From: Halorussus rarus
Lineage (GTDB): Archaea; Halobacteriota; Halobacteria; Halobacteriales; Haladaptataceae
Assembly: GCF_003369835.1 (NCBI RefSeq)
Contig: NZ_QPMJ01000002.1
Span: 186,001-250,000, forward strand
Length of the DNA stretch: 64,000 nucleotides
Direction: 5' to 3'
Positions 1 to 9,504 of the stretch are shown piece by piece. A model generated the notes under the pieces. The model ran no database searches. It was not told where the DNA came from and worked only from the letters and a program-made list of their open reading frames with translations. Position 1 is the stretch's first letter; each line of letters starts with the position of its first letter. The translations under genes were made by a program, and so were the position numbers.

Positions 1-1908
1 CGCGAGGACCGCGAAGGCGACGACGCCGAGCGCGGTGACCGCGAACACCAGCGGCACCGTGAGCAGCGATCCCAGGCTCCCCGGCCGGAAGACGATGCTG
101 TTCGGGTCGGTCGCGAGGAGCGCGACGAAGCCGACCAGGAACCCGACCGCGTGCAGTCCCGCGAGGCCGGCGAGCCACCGGGCCGCCCGCGGGCGGTCGC
201 TCCCGGTCCCGCGACCGTTCGCGGAGACTGCTGTCCCCTCACTCGCAACGCGCCTCCTGCGGCGCCACCGGCGCACGCGCCGCCAGAGCGCGGCGGCCGG
301 CCAGCCCGCCAGCCCGGAGAGGACGACGAGCAGCGCGCCCGCGAGCAGGCCGGCCTGAACCATCGTCGTCTCCCACGGCGCGATGCGCTCGAAGCTCTGG
401 GGCGCGGCGCCGTCGAAGAAGACGTACGTCGCTCGGCCGTCCTCGACCCGGAACGCCATCCGGCCCTCGCCGCCGACCTCCTCGAAGACCGTCGGCGCGG
501 TCCGGACCCACCGGCTGGTCCCCTGACCGGGTAGCGAGGCCACCAGCGTCCCGTCGTCGGCCGCCCGGACCCGGAAGTCGCCGTTGACCGCGGCGATCTT
601 GGTGAAGTCGGTGTACGACATCCGGGTGGTGCGGTACGCCCCGGTGAACGCCGAGAGCGGCGGGTCGGCGATGTCGCTGCCACCATCTGCGGCTACCGGC
701 GACGCGGCCGGCTCCGAGTCGGTCGGGAAGAACCGGTCGACGAACGAGCCGATGAACTCCTCGCGGGCCGCCGCGCCGCCGACGCTGTTGTAGGAGACGA
801 ACACGCCGAGGTCCCGCTCGGGGAACAGCCAGAGTCCGGAGTGGAACAGCTCGGTGTCGCCGCCGTGGCCGATGATGCGGACGCCGTTCCGGTCCTGCTC
901 GTAGAAGCCGAACGCCATCCCGTCGACCGCGGGATGGTTGGTGAAGTGCTGGCGGTGCATCCGCTCGGTGGCCGCCGCCGAGAGGACGCGCGAGTCGCGG
1001 TACCGGCCGTCCTGGAGGTGCGCGACCATGAAGTTCGCCATGTCGGTCGACGTGGCGCTCATCGACCCCGCGGGCGGCACGCCGACGGTCTCGAACTCGC
1101 CGCGGACGAACCGACCGCGCTCGTAGCGGTAGCCCGCCGAGAGCCTGCCCGGCATCGAGGCCGGCACCGGCTGGCGGAAGGTGCTCTGGGTCATGTCCAG
1201 CGGTTCGTAGAGGTTGCGCTCGACGTAGCTGTCGAACGAGGTGTCGGCCCGCCGCGCGACGATGTGGCCGGCGAGGGCCGCGCCGTAGTTGGAGTAGGAG
1301 GTGACGACGCCCGGCGGCCGGACCCGGGCGGGCACGTTCCGCAGGGTCTCACCGAGCGGTCGGACGTCCGCGGGCGACTCGACGAAGACGCCCTCGTACT
1401 GGTCCTCGAAGCCCGCGGTGTGGGTCGCGAGGTGTTCGAGCGTGACGGGCTCGCCGTACTTCCGGGGGATCTGAACCTCGCCGAGGTAGCGGTTCACGCT
1501 CGCGTTCGGGTCGAGTCGACCGCGCTGGACCTGCTGCATCGCGGCGGTCCAGGCGAACAGCTTCGACACCGACCCGATGCGGAACATGGTGCGGTTCGCG
1601 ACGACCGGCGTCGCGTTCCGGCGGTCGGCGTAGCCGTACCCCTCGGCGAACAGCAGTTCGCCGTCCTTGACCACCGAGACGGTCGCGCCCGAGACGTGGT
1701 GCTCGTCCATGTCCTCGGCCATCGCGGCGTCGACGAACGCCTCGACCTCGGCGGCGGAGTCGACGCCGCGGGCCCCGCCGTCCCGGGTCGATTGGTTCGA
1801 GGAGGGAACCGCCGCTCCCGACGACGCGACGGCCACCGCGGGACCGATCTGGCCGACCAGGAGGAACAGCACCGCGAGGACCGGCAGAAGTTGTTGTCCG
1901 CGTTTCAT
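1..1908 (-). CDS. Membrane-anchored serine hydrolase, beta-lactamase/PBP-like family (C-terminus cut by window edge)
   Basis: The gene starts at 1908 and runs off the left edge; 636 residues are visible. A hydrophobic signal-like stretch (about residues 8-28) precedes a class C beta-lactamase/D-aminopeptidase-like domain. SVSK (113-116) gives the nucleophile and base of the SxxK motif, YSN is at 205-207, and HGGDTE (348-353) stands where KTG lies in penicillin-binding proteins. From about residue 515 there are at least three membrane segments. The active domain should therefore face the cell exterior. Archaea lack murein, so a peptidase or esterase role is more likely than beta-lactam hydrolysis; the substrate is unknown. 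It is divergent from the flavoprotein gene at 2133. Confidence 0.85.
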   Translation of the reverse strand, partial: MKRGQQLLPVLAVLFLLVGQIGPAVAVASSGAAVPSSNQSTRDGGARGVDSAAEVEAFVDAAMAEDMDEHHVSGATVSVVKDGELLFAEGYGYADRRNATPVVANRTMFRIGSVSKLFAWTAAMQQVQRGRLDPNASVNRYLGEVQIPRKYGEPVTLEHLATHTAGFEDQYEGVFVESPADVRPLGETLRNVPARVRPPGVVTSYSNYGAALAGHIVARRADTSFDSYVERNLYEPLDMTQSTFRQPVPASMPGRLSAGYRYERGRFVRGEFETVGVPPAGSMSATSTDMANFMVAHLQDGRYRDSRVLSAAATERMHRQHFTNHPAVDGMAFGFYEQDRNGVRIIGHGGDTELFHSGLWLFPERDLGVFVSYNSVGGAAAREEFIGSFVDRFFPTDSEPAASPVAADGGSDIADPPLSAFTGAYRTTRMSYTDFTKIAAVNGDFRVRAADDGTLVASLPGQGTSRWVRTAPTVFEEVGGEGRMAFRVEDGRATYVFFDGAAPQSFERIAPWETTMVQAGLLAGALLVVLSGLAGWPAAALWRRVRRWRRRRRVASEGTAVSANGRGTGSDRPRAARWLAGLAGLHAVGFLVGFVALLATDPNSIVFRPGSLGSLLTVPLVFAVTALGVVAFAVLA

Positions 1909-2103
1909 GAAGGCCGGTACGAGCACCTCGTACTTCAAAACTCGTGGGGGTACGACACCTCGGAGCACACGATCCGGGACGCGGTTCGGTCCGACGCGGC
2001 CGGGGCCGTCCGGATCCGGCGTCCCGCTCCGAGTCCGCGCCCGGAACCGCCCGCGGCGGCCGAAAATCGAACCCCCAGTGTCGCGGAATCGGAAGGTCAA
2101 TTC

Positions 2104-2111
2104 TTTAATAC
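2104..2111 (+). promoter_or_regulatory. TATA box of the leaderless geranylgeranyl-reductase-like gene
   Basis: The AT-rich element TTTAATA sits 23-29 bases before the ATG at 2133 in GC-rich surroundings. That spacing places the transcription start at or next to the start codon, the usual leaderless arrangement of haloarchaea. It also supports the chosen start. Confidence 0.55.
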
Positions 2112-2132
2112 CCGGCGCGGAACCGTAGGGGT

Positions 2133-3506
2133 ATGAAGCGAGTCGACGTTGCGATCGTCGGCGGCGGGCCCGCGGGCAGTTCTGCCGCGCGGGCGGCCGC
2201 CGAGCAGGGGGCCGACGCGCTCCTCGTCGAGAAGGGCGTCCCGCGGGCCGACCGCGAGGAGCTGGGCCCGGACTCGACCGACGCCGCCGGGATGCTCGAC
2301 TACTGGGTCGACATCATGGACGTGTCCTTCGAGGAGATTCCCGACCACGTCGTCCTCCGGAAGCTCGACCGGACCGAGTTCTACGGCCCGACCGAGACCG
2401 CGACCATGTCGGCCACCGGCATCGAGTCGTCGTACGACGAGGGGTTCGGGTTCACCTTCGACCGCACCCGGATGGACGACTGGCTCCGCGACCGGGCCGA
2501 GCGGGCCGGCGCCGAGTACCGCGTCGGCGTCGGCGTCACCGACGTCGAGACCGACCTCACCGGGACGCCGACCCACACGCTCCACCTGTCGGACGGCGAG
2601 GACGTCGAGGCCGAGTACCTCGTGCTCGCCGACGGCCCCCAGCGCCAGGTCACGATGCGCGTGCTCGACCGGTTCGCACCCGATGGCAAGGCCATCTCGG
2701 AGATCATGGCGCCGAACACCGCCAACCACATCGCCTACCAGGAGTACCGGGAGTTCCCCGAGGAGCTGTTCGACCCGGACGCGCTCAAGTTCTGGTGGGG
2801 CGTGATGCCCGGCGAGACCGCCTACCCCTGGATATTCCCGAACGACGGCACGGTCGCCCGGGTCGGCCTCACGATGCCCATCGGGATGAACCTCGAGGAC
2901 GTCGAGAACCCCGAGTCCTACGACCTCCTCCGGCCCGACGACGACGCGCTGCCCCGGCCCGCCGAGTACATCGAGCGCCTGCTGGAGCGGCAGTACGGCG
3001 ACGAGTACGACCTCGCGGACTTCCCGCTGGTCACCGACCGCGGCAAGAGCGAGGGCACCGAGACCTACCCGATCTCCTCGACCCGGCCCATCGAGTCGCC
3101 GACCGCGGCCAACGTCGCGGTCGCGGGCGGCGCGATGGGCACCACCTCTGCGTTCCACGAGGGCGGCTACCACGTCGCGGCCCGGACCGGCCAGATCGCC
3201 GGCGAACTCGCGGGCGAGGGTCGGCTCGACTCGTACAACGACCGGTGGAAGGACGCCATCGGCGAGGAGATCGTCCGGAACGTCACCTTCGCCGACATCG
3301 TCGCCGACTACGGGCCCGACGACTGGGACCGGACGTTCGCGATGGCCAGCGACATCCTCGCCGACGAGGGCGAGGGCCGCCTGCTGAAGTACCGGCTCTC
3401 GTCGGGGCTCCGGGGCGCGAAGCTGGTCACCAGGTACAAGATGGCCAAGCGCAAGTACCGCAACGGCAAGTACGTCCAGTTCGCCGAGTCGGAGTACGAG
3501 GTCTGA
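2133..3506 (+). CDS. Geranylgeranyl reductase family FAD-dependent oxidoreductase
   Basis: The 457-residue protein opens with a beta-alpha-beta dinucleotide fold (VAIVGGGPAGSSAARAA, residues 6-22) that binds the FAD ADP moiety, followed by an acidic strand end (LLVEKG). A second FAD contact, GGAMGTT, lies at about residue 337. The overall plan matches digeranylgeranylglycerophospholipid reductases, which saturate isoprenoid chains of archaeal lipids or quinones; halophiles carry several paralogues and the substrate of this one cannot be read from sequence. A TATA box at 2104-2111 predicts leaderless transcription. GtrA follows 93 bases downstream on the same strand. Confidence 0.8.
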   Translation: MKRVDVAIVGGGPAGSSAARAAAEQGADALLVEKGVPRADREELGPDSTDAAGMLDYWVDIMDVSFEEIPDHVVLRKLDRTEFYGPTETATMSATGIESSYDEGFGFTFDRTRMDDWLRDRAERAGAEYRVGVGVTDVETDLTGTPTHTLHLSDGEDVEAEYLVLADGPQRQVTMRVLDRFAPDGKAISEIMAPNTANHIAYQEYREFPEELFDPDALKFWWGVMPGETAYPWIFPNDGTVARVGLTMPIGMNLEDVENPESYDLLRPDDDALPRPAEYIERLLERQYGDEYDLADFPLVTDRGKSEGTETYPISSTRPIESPTAANVAVAGGAMGTTSAFHEGGYHVAARTGQIAGELAGEGRLDSYNDRWKDAIGEEIVRNVTFADIVADYGPDDWDRTFAMASDILADEGEGRLLKYRLSSGLRGAKLVTRYKMAKRKYRNGKYVQFAESEYEV

Positions 3507-3599
3507 CGGCCACGCGACATTCCCTCCGGTGTCGGTTATCGTACAGGTAAAACTCGAAACCAGAACGCACTACACGCTCGAAGCCCTCCTGTCCCAGTC

Positions 3600-4028
3600 G
3601 TGGGCGACTCCGGATACCGCAGCGTGACGAAGCACCCGACGTTCGTCCGCCTCTATCGGTTCGTCATCGTCGGGACGAGCGCCGCCGGCGTCCAGACGGT
3701 AGTCCTCTGGTTGCTCGTGGAGTTCGCCGGCCTCAACTACCTGGTTGCGGCCACGCTCGCCATCGAACTCACCATCATCCTCCAGTACGTTGTGAACAAC
3801 GCCTGGACGTTCCAGCACTCCCGGTACACCACCCGGTACGACTTCCTGGTCGGGCTGGCCCGGACCAACGTCGTTCGGGGGTCGGCCATCCCGCTCCAGT
3901 TGGCGCTGCTCTGGGCGTTCGTCAACTGGGCGGGGCTGGTCTATCTGCTGGCCAACGGCTTCGCCATCTTCATCAGCGGGCTCTACCGGTACTACCTCGA
4001 CTCCCGGTGGACGTGGCAGATCGCGTGA
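3600..4028 (+). CDS. GtrA-like membrane protein
   Basis: A 142-residue protein with four predicted membrane segments (about 19-40, 47-68, 88-110 and 114-135). The C-terminal signature with YRYYLDSRWTW is typical of GtrA/DPMS-type proteins, which are thought to help flip polyprenyl-linked sugars or to anchor glycosyltransferases. The reading frame begins with GTG at 3600; a second GTG at 3624 (giving MTKHP) is an alternative start. No glycosyltransferase gene lies next to it; the upstream gene is an isoprenoid reductase, so a shared link to polyprenyl carriers is possible but is only inference. Confidence 0.8.
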   Translation: MGDSGYRSVTKHPTFVRLYRFVIVGTSAAGVQTVVLWLLVEFAGLNYLVAATLAIELTIILQYVVNNAWTFQHSRYTTRYDFLVGLARTNVVRGSAIPLQLALLWAFVNWAGLVYLLANGFAIFISGLYRYYLDSRWTWQIA

Positions 4029-4189
4029 CCGGCCGAGGACGCGCTGGACCGCCGACCGCCGACGGATATGACCACCGCCGACGGACCTGACGACCGCCGG
4101 CGTCGGCCCACCGCGACAGTTCGGCGTCGGTCGTCCCGGTTCTCTCCGCGGCCGACGCTCCGAGCTCCGTCCCCGCGAGGGTCGTCCCT

Positions 4190-5806
4190 TCAGTCACCTA
4201 TCCCGTCCTTCCAGCTCTCCTTCTCGTCTTTCCAGTCGCTCTTCGCGTCCTTCCAGTCGTCCTCGTCGAAGTCGTCCCACCAGTCGTCCGCCTCGCGGGG
4301 CTCGACCTCCTCCTCGACCGCCTCCTCGAGGTCGAGGTGGCCCTCGCCGCTGTAGGTCGGCTGGTCGAGGTCCTCGGCGGTCGCGACGAGGTGGCGACGG
4401 ACGTCGCCCGGCGTCGCGCGGGGATTCAGGCTCTTGACCAGCGCGGCGGCCGCCGAGACCTGCGGGGCGGCCATCGAGGTGCCGGCCTTCCACCCGTACG
4501 CCGGAATCATCGTGTCGTCGTCCTCGCCCCACTCGAAGGCGGTGCTCAGCACCATGTCGTACTGCCAGTCGGCGTCGGCGGGCGGGTCGGCGGCGTAGTT
4601 GCCGCCGGGCGCGCTGATGTCGACCGCCTCGCGTCCGTGGTTCGTGTACGTCGCGGGCGTCGTCGTCGGCTTCCGCAGGTCGTCGAGCGGGTCGTCGAAG
4701 TCCTCGAGCTCGCCGTCGTCGTCCCGTCGGCCCCACTCGGGGGTCTCCCCGCTCTCGCCTTCCGCCTCGTCTTCGTCATCCACCCCTCTCTCTTCGCCGT
4801 CGTTCTCGCCCCGCTCTTCGTCGTCCTCGTCGTCCCAGCGATAGCCGATGGGTCCGGTCGCGCTGACGCTCATGACGTTGTCCGCCTCGTTCGGCAGGCT
4901 GAGGACGTCGCCGTCGGCGTCGAGGTCGACGCCGTCGTTGCCCGCCGCCGCGACCATCAGCGTCCCCCGCTCGTTCGCGAACGCCGCCGCGCGCTCGATG
5001 GCGTCCCGGAGCGTCGCGGTGTCGGCGTCCTTCGGGAGCGGGTAGACCCCGAGGCTCATGTTGGCCACGTCCGAGCCGACGTCGGCGCTGTACACCATCG
5101 CCGCGATGATGTCGCCGAAGAACGCGAACGGTCCGGTGAACACGCGCAGCGCCACGAGGTCGGTCCCGGGCGCGGTGCCGAGAATCCCTTTCTCGTTCGA
5201 ACCGTCTGCCGCGATGATGCCCGCGACGTGGGTGCCGTGGTCGTTGACGTAGGGCGTGAAGTCGCCGCCGTCGCCGGTGAAGTTCCGCGAGAGGTCGGCG
5301 TTGAGCGGCCCCTCGAGGTCCGGATGGTCGGCTATCGCCCCCGAGTCGATGACCGACACTCGCGTCCCCTCGCCCCGGGTCTCCTCGGCGGCCTCCAGCA
5401 GCTCCTGGGACTGCTTGTCCCACTGGAGCGCGAACCGGGACGGGAGCTTCGACTCGTCGTCCCAGTAATCGCGCCCGTCGAAGTCGTCCTCCTCGCCCTC
5501 GTCGTCGTCCCTGTCGTCGTCCTCGTCGCCGTACTCCCTGTCCACCTCGAACTTCATCTCGACGTCCTTCGAGTGGCGCAGGCCGCTGACCGAGTTCGGG
5601 TTGCCCTCGACGACGGCGACGTCGATCTGGCTCAGGTCGTGGACGACGGTCACGTCGTCGAGGTCTTCGGCGGCGGTGTCCTCGAGGTCGACGATGTACC
5701 GCTCCTCGGTCGACCTGGCCGAGACGGTCGCGGTCGGGAGCGCGAGGCCGGCGAGCGCGGCGCCCGACCCCTTCAGGAACGAGCGACGGTTGGTTTCATC
5801 CACCAT
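4190..5806 (-). CDS. Tat-exported subtilisin-like serine protease with acidic insert and WKD tail
   Basis: The 538-residue S8 family protease has a twin-arginine signal (RRSFLKG, residues 7-13, then a hydrophobic core), so it is exported folded, as for halolysins. The catalytic triad is visible: D154 (VIDSG), H190 (HGTHVAG) and S444 (GTSMAAP), with the oxyanion Asn at N290 (AAAGN). A propeptide-like region fills about 35-120. An acidic insert at about 324-376 separates N290 from S444. The C-terminus ends in a Trp-Lys-Asp repeat (518-535) after a Trp/Asp-rich stretch, not in a polycystic kidney disease-type domain. A TATA-like element at 5832-5841 serves the start at 5806. Confidence 0.9.
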   Translation of the reverse strand: MVDETNRRSFLKGSGAALAGLALPTATVSARSTEERYIVDLEDTAAEDLDDVTVVHDLSQIDVAVVEGNPNSVSGLRHSKDVEMKFEVDREYGDEDDDRDDDEGEEDDFDGRDYWDDESKLPSRFALQWDKQSQELLEAAEETRGEGTRVSVIDSGAIADHPDLEGPLNADLSRNFTGDGGDFTPYVNDHGTHVAGIIAADGSNEKGILGTAPGTDLVALRVFTGPFAFFGDIIAAMVYSADVGSDVANMSLGVYPLPKDADTATLRDAIERAAAFANERGTLMVAAAGNDGVDLDADGDVLSLPNEADNVMSVSATGPIGYRWDDEDDEERGENDGEERGVDDEDEAEGESGETPEWGRRDDDGELEDFDDPLDDLRKPTTTPATYTNHGREAVDISAPGGNYAADPPADADWQYDMVLSTAFEWGEDDDTMIPAYGWKAGTSMAAPQVSAAAALVKSLNPRATPGDVRRHLVATAEDLDQPTYSGEGHLDLEEAVEEEVEPREADDWWDDFDEDDWKDAKSDWKDEKESWKDGIGD

Positions 5807-5831
5807 AACGCGGCCATAAAACCCGCCCGGC

Positions 5832-5841
5832 TTAAATTTAT
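5832..5841 (-). promoter_or_regulatory. TATA element upstream of the subtilase gene
   Basis: On the minus strand the sequence reads TAAATTTAAG, 26-35 bases before the ATG at 5806, in GC-rich surroundings. The position fits a transcript with little or no leader. Confidence 0.5.
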
Positions 5842-6040
5842 TGTAGGGGAGGAGAGTTTATCATTTTGCTCGAATTTGGGAGACAGAAACGCGGCGGGAG
5901 TGCGACCAGGGCGGAGAGCCGGGCGCAGACATCGAGGGGACGTAACGAGCGCAGACGTCGACGGAGGACAAACGCACCCAGAGCGAGTACGTAGAAGCAG
6001 TGCGGACGGCAGAACGGCGAGAAGTACGGTCCGGGAGCCA

Positions 6041-6056
6041 CCGCGACCGGTCGCGG
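6041..6056 (-). terminator. Perfect palindrome just downstream of the acyl-CoA dehydrogenase gene
   Basis: CCGCGACCGGTCGCGG is a perfect 16-base inverted repeat starting 3 bases past the stop codon of the gene at 6059-7231. Its position suits a transcript end or mRNA-stabilising hairpin. No T-run follows on the minus strand, so intrinsic termination in the strict sense is unproven. Confidence 0.4.
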
Positions 6057-6058
6057 CC

Positions 6059-7231
6059 CTAGAACCCCTTGCCCATCAGTTCGCGCGCGATGATGTTCTT
6101 CTGGATCTCGGTCGTGCCCTCGTAGATCTGGGTGATCTTGGCGTCGCGGTAGAACCGCTCGACCGGGAAGTCGTTGACGTAGCCCGCCCCGCCGTGGATC
6201 TGGACCGCCTCGTCTGCGACGTCGACGGCCACGCGGGAAGCGAACTCCTTGGCCATGCTGGCGAGCTTCGTGATGTCCTCGCCCTGGTCGACGCTCCAGG
6301 CGGCCTTGTACGTCAGGTTGCGCGCGGCCTCGGTCCGGGTGTGCATGTCCGCGAGCTTGTGCTGGATGGCCTGGAAGTCGCCGATGGGCCGGCCGAACTG
6401 CTCGCGCTCCTCGGCGTAGGAGAGCGCGGCCTCGCAGGCGCCCTTGGCGATGCCGACGCCCTGGGCGGCGACCGCGGTTCGGGTCTCGTCGAAGAACTGC
6501 ATCTGCTGGAGGAAGCCCATGCCCTGGGTGCCGATGAGGTTGTCCTCGGGCACGCGCACGTCGTCGAGGATGAGCTCGGCCGTGTCGGAGGCCCGGATGC
6601 CGAGCTTGCCGGTGATCTTGTCGGCCTCGAAGCCGTCGCGGTCGGACTCGACGACGATCTGGCTGAAGCCGTTGTACCGGCCGTCGGCGTCGGGGTCGGT
6701 CTGGCAGAGCACGACGAAGTAGTCGCCGATCGAGCCGTTGGTGATCCACATCTTGTTTCCGTTTATTACCCATTCATCGCCGTCCTTCTCGGCCCGGGTC
6801 GAGACCGACGAGACGTCCGAGCCGGTGTCGGGTTCCGAGATGGCCGCGCCCATGATGGCGTCGCCGGCCGCGACCGGCGAGAGGAACCGCTCCTTCTGGT
6901 CGTCGGTGCCGAACTCCATGATGGCGTGGGCGCCGAACGACGCCGAGGTGACACAGAGGCCGATGCCGGGGTCGACCGAGAACAGTTCCTCGGTGATGAT
7001 GGCCGACTCGAGGTTGTTGTAGCCCGCGCCGCCGTACTCCATCGGGATGATCGAGCCCAGCATCCCCATCTCGGCGGCCTTGTCCATGACCTCGTGGGGG
7101 TACTCCTCCTCGACGTCGTACTCCTGGGCGACCGGTTCGATCTCGTTCTCGGCGAATCGCCGCACTTCCTCGCGGATCTGCTTCTGTTCGTCGGAGAGTC
7201 CGAAGTCCATGTCTCCGAGTTGACCAGCCAT
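6059..7231 (-). CDS. Acyl-CoA dehydrogenase
   Basis: A 390-residue flavoenzyme that oxidises acyl-CoA to trans-2-enoyl-CoA, passing electrons to ETF. The N-terminal helical domain ([15 protein letters not shown]), the FAD/substrate middle domain (ISEPDTGSD and the MWITNG strand) and the C-terminal helical domain with IYEGTTEIQ are all present; the Glu of YEGT is the usual catalytic base. The start at 7231 (MAGQLGDM) is chosen because a TATA-like GTTTAC lies 24-29 bases upstream; a Met seven codons later (7210) is the alternative. It is divergent from the HBDH-ECH fusion at 7326, so the two form a beta-oxidation pair around one promoter region. Confidence 0.93.
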   Translation of the reverse strand: MAGQLGDMDFGLSDEQKQIREEVRRFAENEIEPVAQEYDVEEEYPHEVMDKAAEMGMLGSIIPMEYGGAGYNNLESAIITEELFSVDPGIGLCVTSASFGAHAIMEFGTDDQKERFLSPVAAGDAIMGAAISEPDTGSDVSSVSTRAEKDGDEWVINGNKMWITNGSIGDYFVVLCQTDPDADGRYNGFSQIVVESDRDGFEADKITGKLGIRASDTAELILDDVRVPEDNLIGTQGMGFLQQMQFFDETRTAVAAQGVGIAKGACEAALSYAEEREQFGRPIGDFQAIQHKLADMHTRTEAARNLTYKAAWSVDQGEDITKLASMAKEFASRVAVDVADEAVQIHGGAGYVNDFPVERFYRDAKITQIYEGTTEIQKNIIARELMGKGF

Positions 7232-7325
7232 CACTAAATCTCTTCGTAACCGTGAGTAAACTCGTCCGGAGTTTCTAACCTGCGATAGGGAAACGTTCAA
7301 ACGCCCGGCAACCGACCCCACGAAC

Positions 7326-9302
7326 ATGGAGGTCGAAGATATCAACACCGTCGCGGTTCTCGGAGCGGGCAACATGGGCCACGGCATCGCCGAAGTCGCG
7401 GCCCTCGCCGGGTACGAGGTCGTCCTGCGCGACATCAAGGAGGAGTTCGTCCAGAACGGCTACGACCAGATCGAGTGGAGCCTCGGGAAGCTGGCCGAGA
7501 AGGACCAGCTCACCGACGAGGAGGCCGACGCGGCCCTCGACCGCGTGACGCCCGTCGTCGACTTCGAGGAGGCGGTCTCGGACGCAGACTTCGTCATCGA
7601 GGCCGTGCCCGAGAAGATGGACATCAAGAAGGACGTGTACGGCGAGCTCGAGGAGTACGCCCCCGACGAGGCGGTGTTCGCCACCAACACCTCCAGCCTC
7701 TCGATCACCGAGCTCTCGGAGGTCACCGAGCGCCCCGAGCGGTTCTGCGGGATGCACTTCTTCAACCCGCCGGTCCGGATGCAGCTCGTCGAGGTCATCT
7801 CGGGCGCCCACACCGACGACGAGGTGCTGGACCTGACCGAGGACCTCGCCGAGTCGATGGGCAAGACGCCCGTGCGAGTGCGCAAGGACAGCCCCGGATT
7901 CATCGTGAACCGCGTGCTCGTTCCCCTGATGAACGAGGCGGCCTGGATGGTCGAGTCGGGCGACTACACCATCGAGGAGGTCGACAGCGCGACCAAGTTC
8001 GACATGGGCCTGCCGATGGGGAGCTTCGAGCTCGCCGACCAGGTCGGCATCGACGTGGGCTACCACGTCCTCGAGTACATGCACGAGGTGCTGGGCGACG
8101 CCTACGAGCCGTGCCCGCTCCTCGCGGAGAAGGTCGAGGCCGAGAAGCTCGGCAAGAAGTCCGGCGAGGGCTTCTACGACTACGAGAACGGCGGCGCCGA
8201 CATCCCGACCGACGCCGGGAGCGAGGACGCGGTCCGCCGGCTCCAGGCCGTGATGGCCAACGAGGTCGCCAAGCTGGTCGAGAACGACGTCTCGGACCCC
8301 GACGCCATCGACGAGGCCGTGATGCTGGGCGCGGGGTTCCCCGACGGCCCGGCGAAGCTGGCCGACGAGACCGGCCTCGCCGCGCTGGTCGACGCGCTCG
8401 ACGACCTCCGCGAGGAGACCGGCGCCGAGCGCTACGAGGTCGCGGACTACCTCCGAGAGGCCGCCGAGGAGGGCGGCTTCTACGGCGGCGACGAGGAGGG
8501 CGAGGAGGGCGCGTACGACTACGACGCCATCCGGGTCGAGAAGCCCGGCGAGATGGTCGGCAAGGTCGTGCTCGACCGGCCCCACCGGATGAACACCGTC
8601 AGCGAGGAACTGCTGGACGAACTCGGCGACGCGGTCGACGCCCTGACCGAGGACGACGAGGTGCGCGCGCTGCTGGTCGTCGGCGAGGGCGACAAGGCGT
8701 TCTCGGCGGGCGCCGACGTCCAGAGCATGGCCGCCGGCGGGGGCGACCCCCTCGCGTCGGTCGAGCTCTCGAAGAAGGGCCAGGACACCTTCGGCAAGCT
8801 CGAGGCCTGCCCGATGCCCGTCGTGGCGGGCATCGACGGCTACTGCCTCGGCGGCGGGATGGAGATGGCGACCTGCGCGGACATGCGGATCGCCACCGAC
8901 CGCTCGGAGTTCGGCCAGCCCGAGCACAACCTCGGCCTGCTCCCCGGCTGGGGCGGCACCCAGCGGCTGAAGCACGTCGTCGGCGAGGGCCGCGCCAAGG
9001 AGATCATCTTCACCGCCGACCGCTTCGAGGCCGACACCATGGCGGAGTACGACTTCGTCAACGAGGTCGTCTCGCCCGACGAGTTCGAGGACCGGGCGTT
9101 CGAGCTGGCGGCCGACCTCGCGGCCGGCCCGCCCATCGCCCAGAAGTTCACCAAGCGCGCGATGCTCGCGGGCCGCGACGACACCGACGCCGGCCTCGAG
9201 GTCGAGTCCCAGGCGTTCGGCCACCTCATGAACACCGACGACCTGATGGAGGGCGTCACGGCGTTCATGGGCGACGGTGAGCCGGACTTCCAAGGAAAGT
9301 GA
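7326..9302 (+). CDS. 3-hydroxyacyl-CoA dehydrogenase / enoyl-CoA hydratase fusion
   Basis: The 658-residue bifunctional enzyme carries steps two and three of beta-oxidation (or the reverse in short-chain hydroxyacyl metabolism). Residues 1-290 are the NAD-binding dehydrogenase: GAGNMGHG near 13-20, catalytic His in CGMHFFNPP and the Glu that follows. After an acidic linker (about 375-400) comes a crotonase domain with the oxyanion-loop sequence AFSAGADVQ and both general acid/base Glu positions (GGGMEMA and [13 protein letters not shown]). Dehydrogenase first, hydratase second is the archaeal order, reverse to bacterial FadB. It lies 94 bases from the divergent acyl-CoA dehydrogenase gene. 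Confidence 0.95.
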   Translation: MEVEDINTVAVLGAGNMGHGIAEVAALAGYEVVLRDIKEEFVQNGYDQIEWSLGKLAEKDQLTDEEADAALDRVTPVVDFEEAVSDADFVIEAVPEKMDIKKDVYGELEEYAPDEAVFATNTSSLSITELSEVTERPERFCGMHFFNPPVRMQLVEVISGAHTDDEVLDLTEDLAESMGKTPVRVRKDSPGFIVNRVLVPLMNEAAWMVESGDYTIEEVDSATKFDMGLPMGSFELADQVGIDVGYHVLEYMHEVLGDAYEPCPLLAEKVEAEKLGKKSGEGFYDYENGGADIPTDAGSEDAVRRLQAVMANEVAKLVENDVSDPDAIDEAVMLGAGFPDGPAKLADETGLAALVDALDDLREETGAERYEVADYLREAAEEGGFYGGDEEGEEGAYDYDAIRVEKPGEMVGKVVLDRPHRMNTVSEELLDELGDAVDALTEDDEVRALLVVGEGDKAFSAGADVQSMAAGGGDPLASVELSKKGQDTFGKLEACPMPVVAGIDGYCLGGGMEMATCADMRIATDRSEFGQPEHNLGLLPGWGGTQRLKHVVGEGRAKEIIFTADRFEADTMAEYDFVNEVVSPDEFEDRAFELAADLAAGPPIAQKFTKRAMLAGRDDTDAGLEVESQAFGHLMNTDDLMEGVTAFMGDGEPDFQGK

Positions 9303-9355
9303 GCGAAGCGAACGCCGCCGGACGTCCGGCGAACGTCGTCAGAGCTTGCTCTGAC
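9301..9355. repeat. Composite palindromic element after the HBDH-ECH gene
   Basis: Directly overlapping the stop codon region are three blocks: GAGCGAAGCGAAC (9301-9313), the perfect palindrome GCCGGACGTCCGGC (9317-9330) and an 8-bp hairpin GTCAGAGC/GCTCTGAC with a TT loop (9338-9355). The first and third blocks recur exactly, in the same relative order on the opposite strand, inside birA at 37797-37836, so this is a dispersed repeat and not just a local terminator. It could still act as a transcript end. Confidence 0.6.
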
Positions 9356-9504
9356 GGAAGCGAGCCGGAGTTCGAAGGGAAGTAACCGCACTACATCGGG
9401 TCGAACACTTGCCTATCTTTTTCGCGGCTTGAGAGTGGGGCGTCGAGTAGTTTCCAGAGACCCCTCCGGAGATTTATAATCGGTGTGGTCGGAAGTGACT
9501 GTCC

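Noticed and set aside
4337-7237. 966-codon open frame on the plus strand
   Set aside because: It lies antisense to the subtilase and acyl-CoA dehydrogenase genes, with Arg/Val/His-rich, low-complexity translation typical of GC-rich shadows. Both minus-strand genes have full catalytic motifs.
9338-9355. Simple intrinsic terminator after the HBDH-ECH gene
   Set aside because: The hairpin is part of a composite repeat that recurs within birA and has no T-run; it may still end transcripts but is better described as a repeat.
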